Counted from the stretch's first letter, positions 53,301 through 63,600 are shown. The stretch: DNA of 64,000 nt from Seminavis robusta (GCA_903772945.1 CAICTM010000062.1:62001-126000), one strand, 5' to 3'. Notes: generated by a model not told the origin, from the sequence alone. Numbers and translations: made by a program.

Positions 53301-55190
53301 GCCAGATACAGTCGGCTGTATTTGCGCCTGGTTTCGTCGACAGCGGCTCATCGACATTTGCCCAGTCGGATCTTCAATGCAGCTCGATTGCAGGGAATTG
53401 CGCTGGCAGAGACATCGCGATTGCAAGCTTTCATCACTTACGCAATGGCCACCATCATTCTCATGACGGCCTCTTTCATCAAACCACTGCTTTTGTGCAT
53501 TGCAGGAACGTTCTTCCGTGTGGTCAGTCTTCAAGAGTTGAGGACGTGGCCTCTTCCCTTTGGACAGATTCTGGACGGCGTGAAGGCCGTGTTTTTGGCT
53601 GCAAGCAAGGACTTGACCTCCCTGTTCGAGGTCCAATTGAAGGGCGCGGGACATCACCCATTGCAAGTTGCATTCAAGTTGTCCATTCTTGCAGCACTAT
53701 TTGCCGTGTCATATTTGCCGTCCTTGGAAAAGAGAAGGAGAATAGAACCAACCGACGAAGAAGAAGAAGACACCGAAGAAGTTGCACAAAAGATGTCGGA
53801 GCAGATTGTCAGTCTTGGAGGATCATCTGCCACGCGCCTTTCCTTCCAATCCAAACGGGGCTGGTCAGAAAGCTTGATAGAAAGATGGCGGTTGGTTCAC
53901 GAGGATTCGTCTGCTCTTATGGACGACGACGTATCCTCTGTTGGTTCCCTTCTTCGGCGGATCGGCTACTACATATCATCTTGGCTGATTCTCGCAGCGC
54001 CCATACTGATCTTTGGCTTGCTCTTGCACATACCCATGACCGGTTGGTGGGGTTCTTCGAGAGCTGCGTCACCCTGGGAATCCATTTTGGAGCTGACTGT
54101 GTTGCTTTTGTTTACTAATGGCCTCGTGTGGCAAACAATGACGACAGTGGTGCAGTCACGTGACCTTCACCCTGATATTCCTACTTTCCTCGCAGCGCTC
54201 GCCCAGGCTTGGAGTGAAATGAATAACCAGCCAGTCTCGTCACGACCATTGCACGGTTCAGTGAATCCAGCGGCTGGGCTTGTGGTCAAAGATTTGTGGT
54301 CAGCACACGTCTTCAAGCGGGCTTGGGCAGTCCGAGGCGCTCAGCTATCATGCCGAAACGGTGAAGTGCTCGTTATACTGGGAGATGATGGGGCTGGCAA
54401 GTCGAGATTGCTCACGACTCTGGCCGAATCGCTTGTATCGCCACCGAAGCAGTCGTTGACTGCAACAAAAGTTCGTGGTAACATCTTTGTTGGAGGAATC
54501 GATGTGGCCCAATGGGACAAAAGTCTTCTTCGAAAGCGACTAGGATTGTGTTTGACAGATGTGACTTCTCTGGCACTAAGAGCGTCCATGTGGTCTGGCT
54601 TGTCATTGGAAGAAATAATGGAACCAGGGGACAGAATGAAGATCACGGACCCAACCCACACCACAGGCCCCGTGGAAAAGGCTTGCGTAGTATTGGCGCT
54701 AAAGATCACGGGCCTTTACTGGTCTCTTCTCCCTCGTCTTCCCTCCAAGCTATCTACCGTACTGACTGCAAACGAGGAAGACCTGCGTCCTTCAACCCTA
54801 CGGCCAAGGTACACTGTGATCTCTCCAAGCGATTGGTCAAAACTGCTGCTGGCTCAAGTCTTGGCTCAGGCGCTGTACGATGGCGAGAACGCGTCCGGAT
54901 CAACAGACCGAATTGACGGTAGGTTGGCTGGATCTGTCTTGCTGTTGGACGATTCAACGAATATGCTATCAGAAGTCGAAGAGTTGAAGTTGCTTCGTGA
55001 TTTACGGCAGACTGGAGCGGCAACTTTATTGAGCAGCAGCAAATGGGCGACTGGCCGTTTGGCCGACCGAATCGTGGTAGTGAAGGACGGGGCAATCGTC
55101 GAAACCGGAACCCACAACGAGTTGTTGAGTCGAGGTCCTCAACAAAGCTTGTATGCGGCAAAGTGGCACACAATGACTGCGCCAATGTGA
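50382..55190 (+). CDS. Proline-rich protein fused to an atypical ABC transporter
   Basis: Single exon. From the ATG at 50382 the product has 1602 residues and begins with a signal-anchor-like stretch (SSSLLLVVFIGLASVNQA). Residues ~30-770 are disordered: polyproline runs (STIPPPPPPIHG), Ser, Gln and Lys/Glu-rich parts. From ~880 to 1270 there are about six hydrophobic helices (TLGFIVNGF, LAFVAAMLTVWTNALLF, ITYAMATIILMTASFIKPLLL, SSWLILAAPILIFGLLLHIP). The final ~290 residues are an ABC nucleotide-binding domain: Walker A GDDGAGKS (1334-1341), Walker B SVLLLDDS (~1519-1526) and a closing VVVKDGAIVETGTHNELL. The LSGGQ signature is replaced by SPSDWSKLLLAQ, the Glu after Walker B is Asp, and the His switch reads LLSSSKW. 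It is probably a half-size transporter with altered ATPase. Confidence 0.72.
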   Translation: MKNGTTHRRRRKPSSSLLLVVFIGLASVNQAASSSSSSSSSTIPPPPPPIHGRRHKIPPPPPPRPRQQNVVTTIETTAKTLRPPPPRRRPPPPPPPPNETKETSQPNEEKMSQPRKEDEIESISLPLGRQGSSMKHNTDPNENQGMAKPDNKEKAGSGQSLDLRQRDGGQERGLNVKSIQETLSASQTSATGNHDASTITMSFAAATTTRGPINVANKPPPPPPLRKPVDATTREPESSVGHKDPHDYNTEEAAHSTKMALDSETPKRPSLHDIVIDDGDNHNAETNPESRPGAGSLGSSSGQEENTATFTLPQTSDEGQTRQTDIQEGIDKEEEEERKEDSSKDASESAARKDHSEGARAKPASILSLDQSRREAQAELSSQRPLPDESVPSSKDTQPSTVSFTPAVPQYRQPPFGTSPQQSNQRQPYGIQQQQHSLAQASFQRKEHPQSRNAAASGPPNNRGRYQQPPNWQQVRRPPGKPASNSKSIPVLKSLWSRVEKGLDGLADLEDAISDRAQQLVSSVVPGKPKAPSSLPYKRQAVTKSAKQGLAGPQKRWQQQKEISAQMTKPASSKVSVSMYQLNSGSSFPDKKQLDDDKRSYTPGRSSLPANARKLMPANGGASSPNDGGSWSYPGEHRFVQQNIPQGSDVGQAKNPPSQSDNAEAQPVQRAEEPRQESMVYPQQEQQQQSPKPSLDHNRIEPCQGSTAGTSQAPPSRQAEWPKTQPTKGNPWTVTSSSTPMGTEKERPPHRPSRPTPAPRRPSYLDDDDDDTPSAIARFLGAIPVPNFGKVFRLGRSKAYNDYATLDAWDAADETAKPTGGLFGIFRQQKKATSPTVPPRKKATKEAVVARPVEQLLQRSANGKSTSLLSTENKKSIRGLGKFRALLDIITLGFIVNGFRQLQGLEKIPLPQSLSDFTVVSVPSLLEAFILSLDTWAPLAFVAAMLTVWTNALLFDRRILDRATDVAETAEAEARYSRLYLRLVSSTAAHRHLPSRIFNAARLQGIALAETSRLQAFITYAMATIILMTASFIKPLLLCIAGTFFRVVSLQELRTWPLPFGQILDGVKAVFLAASKDLTSLFEVQLKGAGHHPLQVAFKLSILAALFAVSYLPSLEKRRRIEPTDEEEEDTEEVAQKMSEQIVSLGGSSATRLSFQSKRGWSESLIERWRLVHEDSSALMDDDVSSVGSLLRRIGYYISSWLILAAPILIFGLLLHIPMTGWWGSSRAASPWESILELTVLLLFTNGLVWQTMTTVVQSRDLHPDIPTFLAALAQAWSEMNNQPVSSRPLHGSVNPAAGLVVKDLWSAHVFKRAWAVRGAQLSCRNGEVLVILGDDGAGKSRLLTTLAESLVSPPKQSLTATKVRGNIFVGGIDVAQWDKSLLRKRLGLCLTDVTSLALRASMWSGLSLEEIMEPGDRMKITDPTHTTGPVEKACVVLALKITGLYWSLLPRLPSKLSTVLTANEEDLRPSTLRPRYTVISPSDWSKLLLAQVLAQALYDGENASGSTDRIDGRLAGSVLLLDDSTNMLSEVEELKLLRDLRQTGAATLLSSSKWATGRLADRIVVVKDGAIVETGTHNELLSRGPQQSLYAAKWHTMTAPM

Positions 55191-55224
55191 TTGAGCAAAA
55201 AAGAAGTGATTGAGCAAAAAAGAA
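55187..55224. repeat. 19-bp tandem duplication at the stop codon
   Basis: Two exact copies of GTGATTGAGCAAAAAAGAA lie side by side; the first copy contains the TGA stop of the ABC-fusion gene. Confidence 0.85.
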
Positions 55225-56377
55225 GACAAAGGACGAGAAGACCTCACCTGGTGCTGGTAGAGCTTGAGGATCAATCACTACCGGTACGGAGCAAGAAAGT
55301 CAGTTCTACACGAGCCTTCCAATTGAGCTATAAGGTTTGGACGCAACTAACGGGCTATGGTGCTCCTCAATTGATAAGGAACCAAGAGCATAGTGTGGAA
55401 AGATACAACTGTAACAACGATTAGCTAGCTAGCAAAGCACTGTACTTTATAGAGGATCTCTCTGAGGCAGACAATATGGATACTAGTACACTATACGTTT
55501 GTTGCACCTCTGGCTGATCTACATGTATCTCTAAAGGAGAACAATGCCACCGTTACAACCCAATTCCCAGGAGGGAACTACGGAGTATCCGCCCTCGCTA
55601 CCGTACTGTAAAGGTATACATACATGTAGTATCTATCTGTATCGGTGGCCAGAGGTGACAGCAAAATAAATGGCAAGTCCCAGGAGGGAAACCACGGCAC
55701 CGGTACCGTGGGAAGAAGTGTGCTGGCAGGAAATTTCTTCGAGAGCCGTTGGCTACCGGTAGCCAGTTGGTTGTTTTGCGGCAATTGGCTCTCTTCCCAC
55801 CTCGTCCTCGTCTCGGGGCAAAGCTTTCGAAAACTTTAGGTCCCGAACATGACTTAAAACCCCCAACTTCCTTTGTTTCCAGGGAATGCGGGATCAAAAC
55901 GCCCGCCAAAAAAGCTGTCCGTTGGCTCCTTATCTGGGATCTGTTTTGAGCGAGGTTAGAAAGGCAAGGCTCACTCTATGGCGACCGAGGTGATAGGCGA
56001 AGCTCGAAATTTGAAGGCCCTCGACATAAGAGACCAATTTGGACGGAGCAGCCGACACCAACATTTGTGTTGTTCGCTCTCTGCGGTCGATTCTTGTGGA
56101 TCGGTCAGTCTTCTAGTTAGTTGTAGTTGTTATCTCGCGGATTCAACTGTAGTCTCTCTTATTATCCAAGCTGCAGAGAGGCACCGTCGGTTCCTGTCAG
56201 TAATCTCATGTGGTGAAGGTGGAAGCAGACAGAATCCCCAGCGAGTTGATCAGTCGAGTCGAGTTAATTGTCGTGGCATCTGGTTGAAACGGTGTTCGCA
56301 ATCAACTCATCTTCCTGGCTTGGCCAAACATCAACTCTTCTGTTATTTGAGTCAACCAACTAGATCAACAACCAACA
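55225..56377. other. Intergenic spacer and leader of the USP gene
   Basis: No supported gene in 1.15 kb. Contains CTAGCTAGCTAG-like words near 55423 and TACCGGTACCG near 55701. The last ~250 bases before 56378 are probably the 5' leader of the deubiquitinase gene; short frames there have no domain. Confidence 0.4.
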
Positions 56378-58345
56378 ATGGGAAAACCTTCTCCTCGGGT
56401 GCCAATACGTGGTGGTTCTGCAACACATGTGGCTGTTTCCCGGAGAGAGCGCATTGAGACACATGACACTCATTCAGAGGAACTCAAGCGAGAGGCTCGG
56501 CCTAAGGGGTTCTTGAATGTAGGCAACACTTGCTATGCCAATGCTGCACTTCAGTGCTTGCTCAGTACTGCACTGGCAAGTGCACTTCTAGATCCAAAGC
56601 GAGCTGCTGTAATTCGGAGATATAGTTCCAACCCGAATCTTCTGGCGATGGGCAGCGGCTCTGTGGACTCGGAGGACCCTGATGACTCGGAATCAGAGCA
56701 GAAGCGCAAGATGTCACGGCGTGAAAAGCGCCGGAAGGAACGCGAGGACCGCAAAATGTACAAGACGTGTCAGTGGCTTACCAAAGAACTCAGAATGATC
56801 ACAAAGGATTATGTAAGCAGCTCCTCCCCTCGCTCACCCTCACTGAGCAACCCTAGCATGAGAGTATTGGAGTGGTTAGGGTCCTCGGATTCCATGTCTG
56901 GACATAACATTGTCAACCCAGGAAGCATCACCCGTCATCCCGACCAGCTATCCAAATGCCTCCGGCCGTATCGACAGGAAGATGCTCATGAGTTCCTCAG
57001 GGCACTCCTTAGTACGCTAGTGATGAACGGACACAACAAACAGCTCTCTTGTCTATTTGATGGGCTATTAGAGAGTGCTGTGACGTGCCAAACCTGTCGA
57101 AGACCAAGTCTGACCAGAGATCGCTACATGGACTTGAGTCTGGACATTTATGGGGACCACATCTTGACTTTGGCTGATGCTTTGAATGAGTTCACCAAAA
57201 CCGAAATATTGACCGGAGAGAACAAGGTCTTTTGTCAAAAGTGCGACTGTAAACGAACGGCTTCCAAAGGCCTTCGTCTCGCCACTGCTCCGTCCATCTT
57301 GGTATGTCACTTGAAGCGATTTGCGTTTGATGACTACGGAAACTTGCGGCGACTCCACAAGCGAGTAAAGTTTCCTCTGAGACTTGAAATTGGAGACTAC
57401 ATGTCCAAGGTAAACAAGTCCAAGCCTCCACCGTATGAACTGGTTGGAGTACTTGTGCACCAAGGAAGCACCTGCGACTCTGGACACTATTTGGCCTATG
57501 TTAGAATGAACGGTCAGTGGTTCAAGTGCAACGACAGCGAGGTCACCAAGGTCGACGTCAAGACTGTCCTCAAGCAACAGGCATACATTCTCATGTACCA
57601 AGTCGAAGAGATGCGCCGAGACCACGGGCTGCGACAACGGACACGCGATTCATCCTCTGTTGCTACGCGCGAAAGACAACGCTCTCGTCGACCCAGTGGA
57701 AGATCCAAGCACCACCCTCAAAAGTCCAACATCCTCTCACTCTTGTGTGGAGTCGATGTCTTGGAGGAACACTCGTTTCTCAGTGAGCTTTGTTGTCGCA
57801 CTGCAGGAGCGGGTGATGCATCCGTTTCACCAATTGGAACCGGATTTCATGACTCTATGGGTGTGGAGCTGGTTGCGACGCTGCGTGACGATGCCACTGT
57901 GGCCTCTACTGTGTGCGATTCCACTGTAGAGTCTGCAGGGAGTAGCTTACATCAAGGACCGGCATTTCGAAAGAGCGCCTCATCCAGCAACCTTCGCGAA
58001 ATCCACGACGAAGCTTCGTCTTCCTATATGACCAACAATGAGAAGGTCAAGCCCCCGCGGATACGACAGCGATGTTGCACGACAAGCAACAGCGACGACG
58101 AATCCAACCACCCTCACCGTACGTTCACCAGCACTTATAGCGACCCTGGTGCTGACGATCATTCACCCGAGTATAAGAGTCTCGGGGAAGCGAAGTGGAG
58201 TGCCGAGCGCATTTCTAGACACAACTGGAAGTATCGAGATCTGCCACCGTTGCCAAGCGATCCTTACGGCAAACGACATCGACGGTCCTCTTCCGTTCAT
58301 CCAACCTCCCCCGTCTATGCTGCTGACAAATCTGCGCGATGGTAA
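56378..58345 (+). CDS. Ubiquitin-specific protease (USP36/42-like)
   Basis: Single exon, 655 residues, ATG in ACAACAATGGG. The USP catalytic domain spans about residues 43-410. The Cys box GFLNVGNTCYANAALQCL has Cys52 as nucleophile. QEDAHEFLRALLSTLV and LFDGLLESAVTCQTCRRPS are the QQDAxEFL-like and zinc-knuckle parts, with the second CxxC in FCQKCDCKR. LVCHLKRFAFDDYGNLRR precedes the His box DSGHYLAYVRMNGQWFKCND, with His370 and the Asp of CND. Tandem Ser/Lys-rich insertion (KRKMSRREKRRKEREDRK) sits after the Cys box. The C-terminal ~240 residues are disordered and basic. USPs remove ubiquitin from substrates; USP36-like members are often nucleolar. Confidence 0.92.
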   Translation: MGKPSPRVPIRGGSATHVAVSRRERIETHDTHSEELKREARPKGFLNVGNTCYANAALQCLLSTALASALLDPKRAAVIRRYSSNPNLLAMGSGSVDSEDPDDSESEQKRKMSRREKRRKEREDRKMYKTCQWLTKELRMITKDYVSSSSPRSPSLSNPSMRVLEWLGSSDSMSGHNIVNPGSITRHPDQLSKCLRPYRQEDAHEFLRALLSTLVMNGHNKQLSCLFDGLLESAVTCQTCRRPSLTRDRYMDLSLDIYGDHILTLADALNEFTKTEILTGENKVFCQKCDCKRTASKGLRLATAPSILVCHLKRFAFDDYGNLRRLHKRVKFPLRLEIGDYMSKVNKSKPPPYELVGVLVHQGSTCDSGHYLAYVRMNGQWFKCNDSEVTKVDVKTVLKQQAYILMYQVEEMRRDHGLRQRTRDSSSVATRERQRSRRPSGRSKHHPQKSNILSLLCGVDVLEEHSFLSELCCRTAGAGDASVSPIGTGFHDSMGVELVATLRDDATVASTVCDSTVESAGSSLHQGPAFRKSASSSNLREIHDEASSSYMTNNEKVKPPRIRQRCCTTSNSDDESNHPHRTFTSTYSDPGADDHSPEYKSLGEAKWSAERISRHNWKYRDLPPLPSDPYGKRHRRSSSVHPTSPVYAADKSARW

Positions 58346-58858
58346 TAGACTATGTCCCAATATAAAGCCCAATACTACTATAACTCTAGAGAAGCTTGTG
58401 TCTTGTTTCTTCGTAGCACTATTATTCATTCAATCTGAAAGAAGTCTGTCTAGTTTACAGCAATTTTTGATTTGGTAAATGATGATGAGTCGATTCTATT
58501 GACTGCTAGCTACTAGCCATGGCCTGGTTGTTGCCTCAGCGCAAGAAATAAAAGTTGCCAATGCGCAGCATGTGCTTTGCTGGGTCTTGAGCAAAATACC
58601 CCAAAATGGAAGGCTGTCAATCGTCCTCAGGCATCTGTGGCTTTCCTCAATCAAGATATCTGTGGCTTTCTTCAAACACGTTGCCTGTTCTGCTGTTCCA
58701 TCCGTTATCGGAACAATGCAGACCATCACGCCATGCCGTAGCAGTGCTGTGTCCAATGCAGAACTTCTGAGTTGTGGAGGTACCCAGACCGGAAGCCCAA
58801 GGTAACAATATTCTAAAAACCCACTGGCTGTTTTTTTATCATGTTGATTGCATTAGAT
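58346..58858. other. Spacer between converging genes
   Basis: 3' regions of the USP (plus) and Yae1-type (minus) genes. An 86-codon minus-strand frame at 58496-58756 lacks an ATG and known motifs. Confidence 0.4.
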
Positions 58859-59506
58859 TCAAGCGTTTGCTTTCGCCTCCGCCGCTTTTGTCAGTTTTGC
58901 TTGCTTTCTCAGTTCGGCCATTTCAAACAGTGACAGGATCGCGGGAACACAACCACAGGCACATCGTTTGCCATGAGCCTGAACGGCAGGAATCGGTGGT
59001 GGTGCTGAACCCTCTCCAATCGGCCCGCAAGTGAGAGCTGGCGCAGTATCGATGGTCCCTTCTGCAGTTTCAGACACACCTTCCCCAGAGCCTGCGTCTA
59101 CACCCACAAGCTCCTTTACATCTTCTTCCAAAGCAAGAAGACTAGCAGGTGCATCGTCATCGGCTTCGTCTCCCTTGTTGATACGGCCAAGAACATCGCG
59201 GAAACGTTGTGCGACTTCTTCTGCCTGTTTCTGAAGAGGAGAAGTTCCTTCAAACCCCACCAAAAGGTTTTCTATTTTGGCTTTTGCAGATATCCGGCCC
59301 AACTGTTCTCCCAATCGAAACGCAATCTCGTGGACGTCCACGTAACCGGCTTCAAATCCTTCTTGAAGCCGAGCCTCTTTGGCCTCTTCAAATCCGTCCA
59401 GGTATGCCACCTTCTCAAGACGAGTGTCTGCTGCTTGGCACTCACGTTGAGCCATTTCGTCAGCGTCACCGTGGTCCCCAAAGAAGTCATCATCATCATC
59501 CATCAT
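58859..59506 (-). CDS. Yae1-domain protein
   Basis: Single exon, 215 residues from the ATG at 59506 (MMDDDDDFFGDHGDADE). Residues ~34-75 hold the Yae1 N-terminal deca-GX3-type repeat: YLDGFEEAKEARLQEGFEAG and then YVDVHEIAFRLGEQLGRI. In yeast, Yae1 and Lto1 form an adaptor that delivers the cytosolic Fe-S assembly machinery to the ABC protein Rli1/ABCE1. The C-terminal Trp that marks Lto1 is absent here (ends AEAKANA), so a Yae1-like role fits better. A short Cys-rich stretch, GKRCACGCVPAI, lies near residue 185. The rest is acidic or Lys-rich. Confidence 0.78.
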   Translation of the reverse strand: MMDDDDDFFGDHGDADEMAQRECQAADTRLEKVAYLDGFEEAKEARLQEGFEAGYVDVHEIAFRLGEQLGRISAKAKIENLLVGFEGTSPLQKQAEEVAQRFRDVLGRINKGDEADDDAPASLLALEEDVKELVGVDAGSGEGVSETAEGTIDTAPALTCGPIGEGSAPPPIPAVQAHGKRCACGCVPAILSLFEMAELRKQAKLTKAAEAKANA

Positions 59507-60850
59507 CGTCGTTTCGTTCGACAAATCAGTGATGGGTGATGTGGTTGTGTGGCGTCAGAGTGATTTTGGCGTGTTTAACCCGTCAAAGCTGTTTCAAAAT
59601 TTCAAGCTGTTTCTGGCCGCAAATCTCTGCGAGATGCTTTCTCGATTGAAGTTCGACAGTGATTAATCTTCAAACAGACTAGCACTCTGTGCTGAAATCG
59701 TACAGACTGAATGAGTTGAAACGAGATGAAGGTCAAGGGAGGTCCGGGTGTTGGGCTAGCTAGCTACGTATTGGTACTTTCTGGTTTACTGCCACATGTC
59801 GGTCAAAGGGTAGTACCGGAACGGCAGCGGTACTACCGGTAGACTCACTTGAATCAATCATTGCTTCAGGAGTGGGTTGGGCTCGGTGTTGGCCCGTGTG
59901 CTGTAGATCGATCTAGCTACTAGCTAGAGAGCAGTTGGCAAAAGCTGCAAGTCGGGAGTATGTGGCAGGAGAAGCTCAGTTGTGGGTCCTGCTTTGGGGC
60001 AGGCGTAGATCCTGGTCCTGGCTGGGCGGTGTGTGCCAGTGGGCAGATGAAGGTGCCCTATTGGTTGAAGGTTCGGCAAAAAAATCAGTTTGCTTCTTTT
60101 TAAGAATAGTCTAGGTCCTGGTGTGGGTCAAGGCTTGGACTGGGTGTTGGTCTGGATCTACTAGGTTCTGCTGTGAGACCAGCTGTTGATATTGATACAA
60201 GATTAGGTACCAGTAGGACCTAATGTTAGGTAACGGGCAGGTTCGGGTGTTGGTTCAAAGTTAGTTGTAGGCCCTATCTGAAGGATGCGGCCTTCGTACC
60301 GGTACCGGTACCTGCTGGCGGGATGGTTGGTCGTTCTGCGCCGCTCGGTGTGTGTGGCACACCCATCCTACCCGCCTGAGCACAATCTGACATCTGACGA
60401 CCAAACATTCTCTTCATTTTGCGGAAGCATGCACGCTCTCATGCAACCATCCAACAATTATGTAACTTTCTTTTTAGTGAGTGAGATTTCAACTAAGTGT
60501 AATAATCTTCGATTTTACAGGAGAGGTTTGTATCCAATCAAACCAGCCTCGAGTCATCGAACGTAGCAATTTCTTTAATATTAAACACAGCCAAGAGGTG
60601 CCAAGCAAAGCAGTCCAACCAAGCGAAACTGCCATTGGAGGTAGATATTTCGTAGATATATAGCCAATCATTTCAACATCCTCTGCATCGTTAGAGCCAT
60701 GAGCTCCAGCAGCACCAATCTAGGAAACCAAATACTGGTTTCGACTTCAGAACCATAGGACCTTCCCTTGGTTTCATATTCCATCATCAATCCGAACTTC
60801 TATGTATGTAATGTTTGCAAGTAGACAACAGGTGCAATGTTTTGCCGCTC
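59507..60850. other. Spacer with degenerate GT-rich repeats
   Basis: About 1.3 kb without a supported gene. From 59735 to 60260 the plus strand is strikingly rich in G and T, with repeated GGGTGTTGG, GGTCCTGG and GTGTTGGTTC words. CTAGCTAGCTACG at 59756 and GGTACCGGTACC near 60299 are the usual spacer palindromes. Confidence 0.45.
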
Positions 60851-62518
60851 CTACATGGCAAGGACATCTGCAAAGGAGCGACCTCCACCCCATACTGGTG
60901 GTTTAACCACCACTTGTGTCTGTGGTGCCGCAACGGCGGACATAGTTTCCTTCTTGGTGGTTGTGGTCATGGCGGCATCTTCTGCTGTTGTCTCCGACTC
61001 TTTCCATGCTTCACCGCTTCCTTCCTTGTCCGCCTAAGATCAAGCCCAGACGCGTGAAGCGATCTGTGAGCGACAACCACCGAACGATACTTTAACAGCA
61101 AATACAAAACCATCTTACCTTGTGAGGCTTGGACTTCAACAATGCCGCAGCATATCCTCCAAGCTGCTGCTTGCCTTTCGCCACGGAAGAGGAAGATGAG
61201 GACATGGTTGTAGCGGTTGAGGCCGAATCCGATCCCGCCACCTTGGGTGCAGACTCCATGTTGTCCTTGTCCACACCAACCACTTCCACTTTTGATGCAG
61301 TGGCATCTCCCAAGGCAGGGAAGGAGGCTGCCGACAAATCTGGCTTGGGTTGTTGTTGGACCTCAGCCTTCTTGTTGTTACCCGTTGAGTCTCGGCTTCC
61401 TTTCTGCTGGACCGCCTTCTTTCCCTGGGGAGTGTTGGAGTTGTTGTTGGCGTTCCCTCTGTTGTTGTTGGAGTTGTTCTTGTTTCGCTTCTTTGCTCTC
61501 CTCTTGTTTGTCTTGCTTCCACCTGACTCCTGGTGCGCCAAGCTTGTCAGATGATTGTACGAGGACGTAGGTGTCAAGAGGGGAAGGCCTGGTGCATGGG
61601 TGGGATCCACCTGACGAACCAAGGACTTTAGCCGTGCCTTGACTGGTTCATCTCCCAGGTACTGACATCTTAGGCTCATCATGACATAGAGCATATCATC
61701 TCTGGAGTCAGTGTCCAGTGTGACGAACCTGTGATGATATGATCGAAAAGAAAGAAAGAAAGAAATGGGTGGGTGGGTGAGCGATGAAAGAAACATGCGT
61801 CTTTACAAGAATGTCAAAGGGAAAGGTAATCCCAATCAAGACTACACACTTACCAGCAGTTGAAGACATCCAGGTACAGACTCTGAATGGCAGGGCAGTG
61901 CTCATCATCAAAGAGCGCCCTTACGTCCTCTTCCGTCACGTGGTTGTCAACCTCTCGGATGATAATGGTGTTCTGGACGGGAGACTTGGGCGTGGATGGG
62001 ACCACACCTGGAAGACCAGTAAGGTCCAATGGCTTGCCCGTGGTGGATCCAACGGCCAGGATAGTGTTGGAAGAGGATCCAGCCTGTTCCTCTGACACCC
62101 TCTTACCCGTTTTGGTGTCGATGGAGGCAACTTCCAATAAAGAACTGAACTCAGTTGCTGCCTTGATAATGGCGTCAACAGTTTCAATGGGAGTAAAGGC
62201 CTGAACCTTGGAGAATCGTTGGAGAATGGTGACGGGGACGTAGCCATCGTTCAGTTGCCGTAACGTCTCCACGTACGTATCCTTCTCAAGGTTGGCTATG
62301 GAAAAGTAATACTCTAGCTGCCTAGCGAGATGTGTCAGGATAGCATCGTCATAAAGAGGACTCTCGGGTTCATCGTTGAGAGTCGAAGAAGAAGACGCAG
62401 TGTCACTCGAGGAAGGAGGAGTGCTGCCTGTTTTGGTGGTGTCGGTTTCATCGGAAGCCTTCACATCATCCAAAACAGCCGTCATGTTGACCGACGCGAT
62501 CGATTCCTGTTGCTTCAT
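60851..62518 (-). CDS. La-related RNA-binding protein (LARP)
   Basis: Three exons, complement(join(60851..61033,61119..61728,61854..62518)), 485 residues. Introns of 85 and 125 bases; donors GTAAGA and GTAAGT, acceptors CTTAG and CACAG. The La motif spans about residues 55-135: LARQLEYYFSIANLEKDTYV, then TLRQLNDGYVPVTILQRFSK. An RRM-like domain follows (NTIIIREVDNHVTEEDVRAL ... YLDVFNCWFVTLDTDSRDDM), and joining across intron one is needed for its last strand. Next is a low-complexity Asn/Lys/Gly-rich region, then SAASFPALGD. The protein ends VWGGGRSFADVLAM, a tail common in LARPs. LARPs bind mRNA and control translation and stability, in the cytoplasm. Confidence 0.87.
61741..61782. repeat. 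Microsatellites inside LARP intron one
   Basis: On the plus strand GAAAGAAAGAAAGAAA is followed by GGGTGGGTGGGTG. On the gene strand this makes the pyrimidine-rich tract upstream of the CACAG acceptor. Confidence 0.7.
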
Positions 62519-63600
62519 TGCTATTACTGTACTGTATGCTGTATCTTGGCAAAACGTGGGCTTTGTTAACTATTGACTGCAAAGTAGTGAGGACGGCTGA
62601 TGGATCTGATCTCTCTCACTTCTTTCTTGTGGTCAGTTGACTGATGATGGTTGCAACCTCAAGATTGAATCTATCTTGTGATGCAACTAACGGGTACGTT
62701 GGCGTCCTCCTTTGTGTGGGAGAAAGGATGATGTTCGTGTTGCGGATCGATGTAATCCAAGTACAAGTTGGTGGGTGGATCCTCGGTTGCATCGAGAGGC
62801 GAAGGTTCAAGGTTAATTGGGATGAAGGACAGACGCCCGTTCCGTACCAAATGAGCCTCAAGTTGAAGGGATGGCGGTGTACAACCGTGAATACGTCACT
62901 CCCCGGAGAACGTTATCATTTTTGGCTTCGAAGAAACTCGATGGGGTGAGGGTTACTCCATCTTCTCCCCCTCTCCTCCAACAGCGACGATCGATGATGG
63001 TGCCGGTACCAGCAGCTGCATGGTACTCGTACTGGTAGCCAGAGTGCTATCCGATAGCTATGGTAGCTAGCTAGTAGAGTGGTCAAGGAAGAGCAGCATT
63101 GATAAGAGTGGACGTACAGTCGTACTAGTAGATGAGTTTAGGTACTCTAGCTAGCTAGTACCGCTGAGTGCTACAGCTGTTAGTGCGCTTGGTTCGCTGT
63201 GCACTGTAAAGGTGCGATCGGAAATGGTAGCCGATAGAAACAACTGAAATCAGAGCGGTCCACAGCTGCATGGCTGCATCTCTCACCTATTAATACCGGT
63301 CGCCCACTCAGATAGACGCATCTGACAAGGTGGCATACTCGTGTCGTCACCTCGACCCTTATTGCATTAGTCCCCGCCGTGGCGATACCAGGTACCGATG
63401 CCGCTACCAGTAGCTAGTAGGTGTATCGAATGATTGAACATCATTCAATCCCTTCTCGTTGGGTGGGAAAACTTGTGATAGTGCGGCCTCAATTGCAAGA
63501 CAGGTAAACATCCTTTACTATGCATTAGAGTATGTAACTTGAAAACTTGAATATTGTGAACACATCTCTCGCGTGGTTCACTATGGCACAAAAGACAAAA
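62519..63600. other. Intergenic spacer
   Basis: No supported gene. Carries CTAGCTAGTAG near 63064, CTAGCTAGCTAG near 63149 and several GGTACC/ACCGGT words. A 101-codon plus frame (62644-62949) has no domain. Confidence 0.4.

Noticed and set aside
53495-54118. 207-codon plus-strand frame inside the ABC-fusion gene
   Set aside because: It is out of frame with the ABC protein, whose helices and motifs are clearly the real coding sequence.
58496-58756. Possible 86-codon minus-strand gene
   Set aside because: No ATG and no recognisable motif; could be an exon, but there is no splice evidence.
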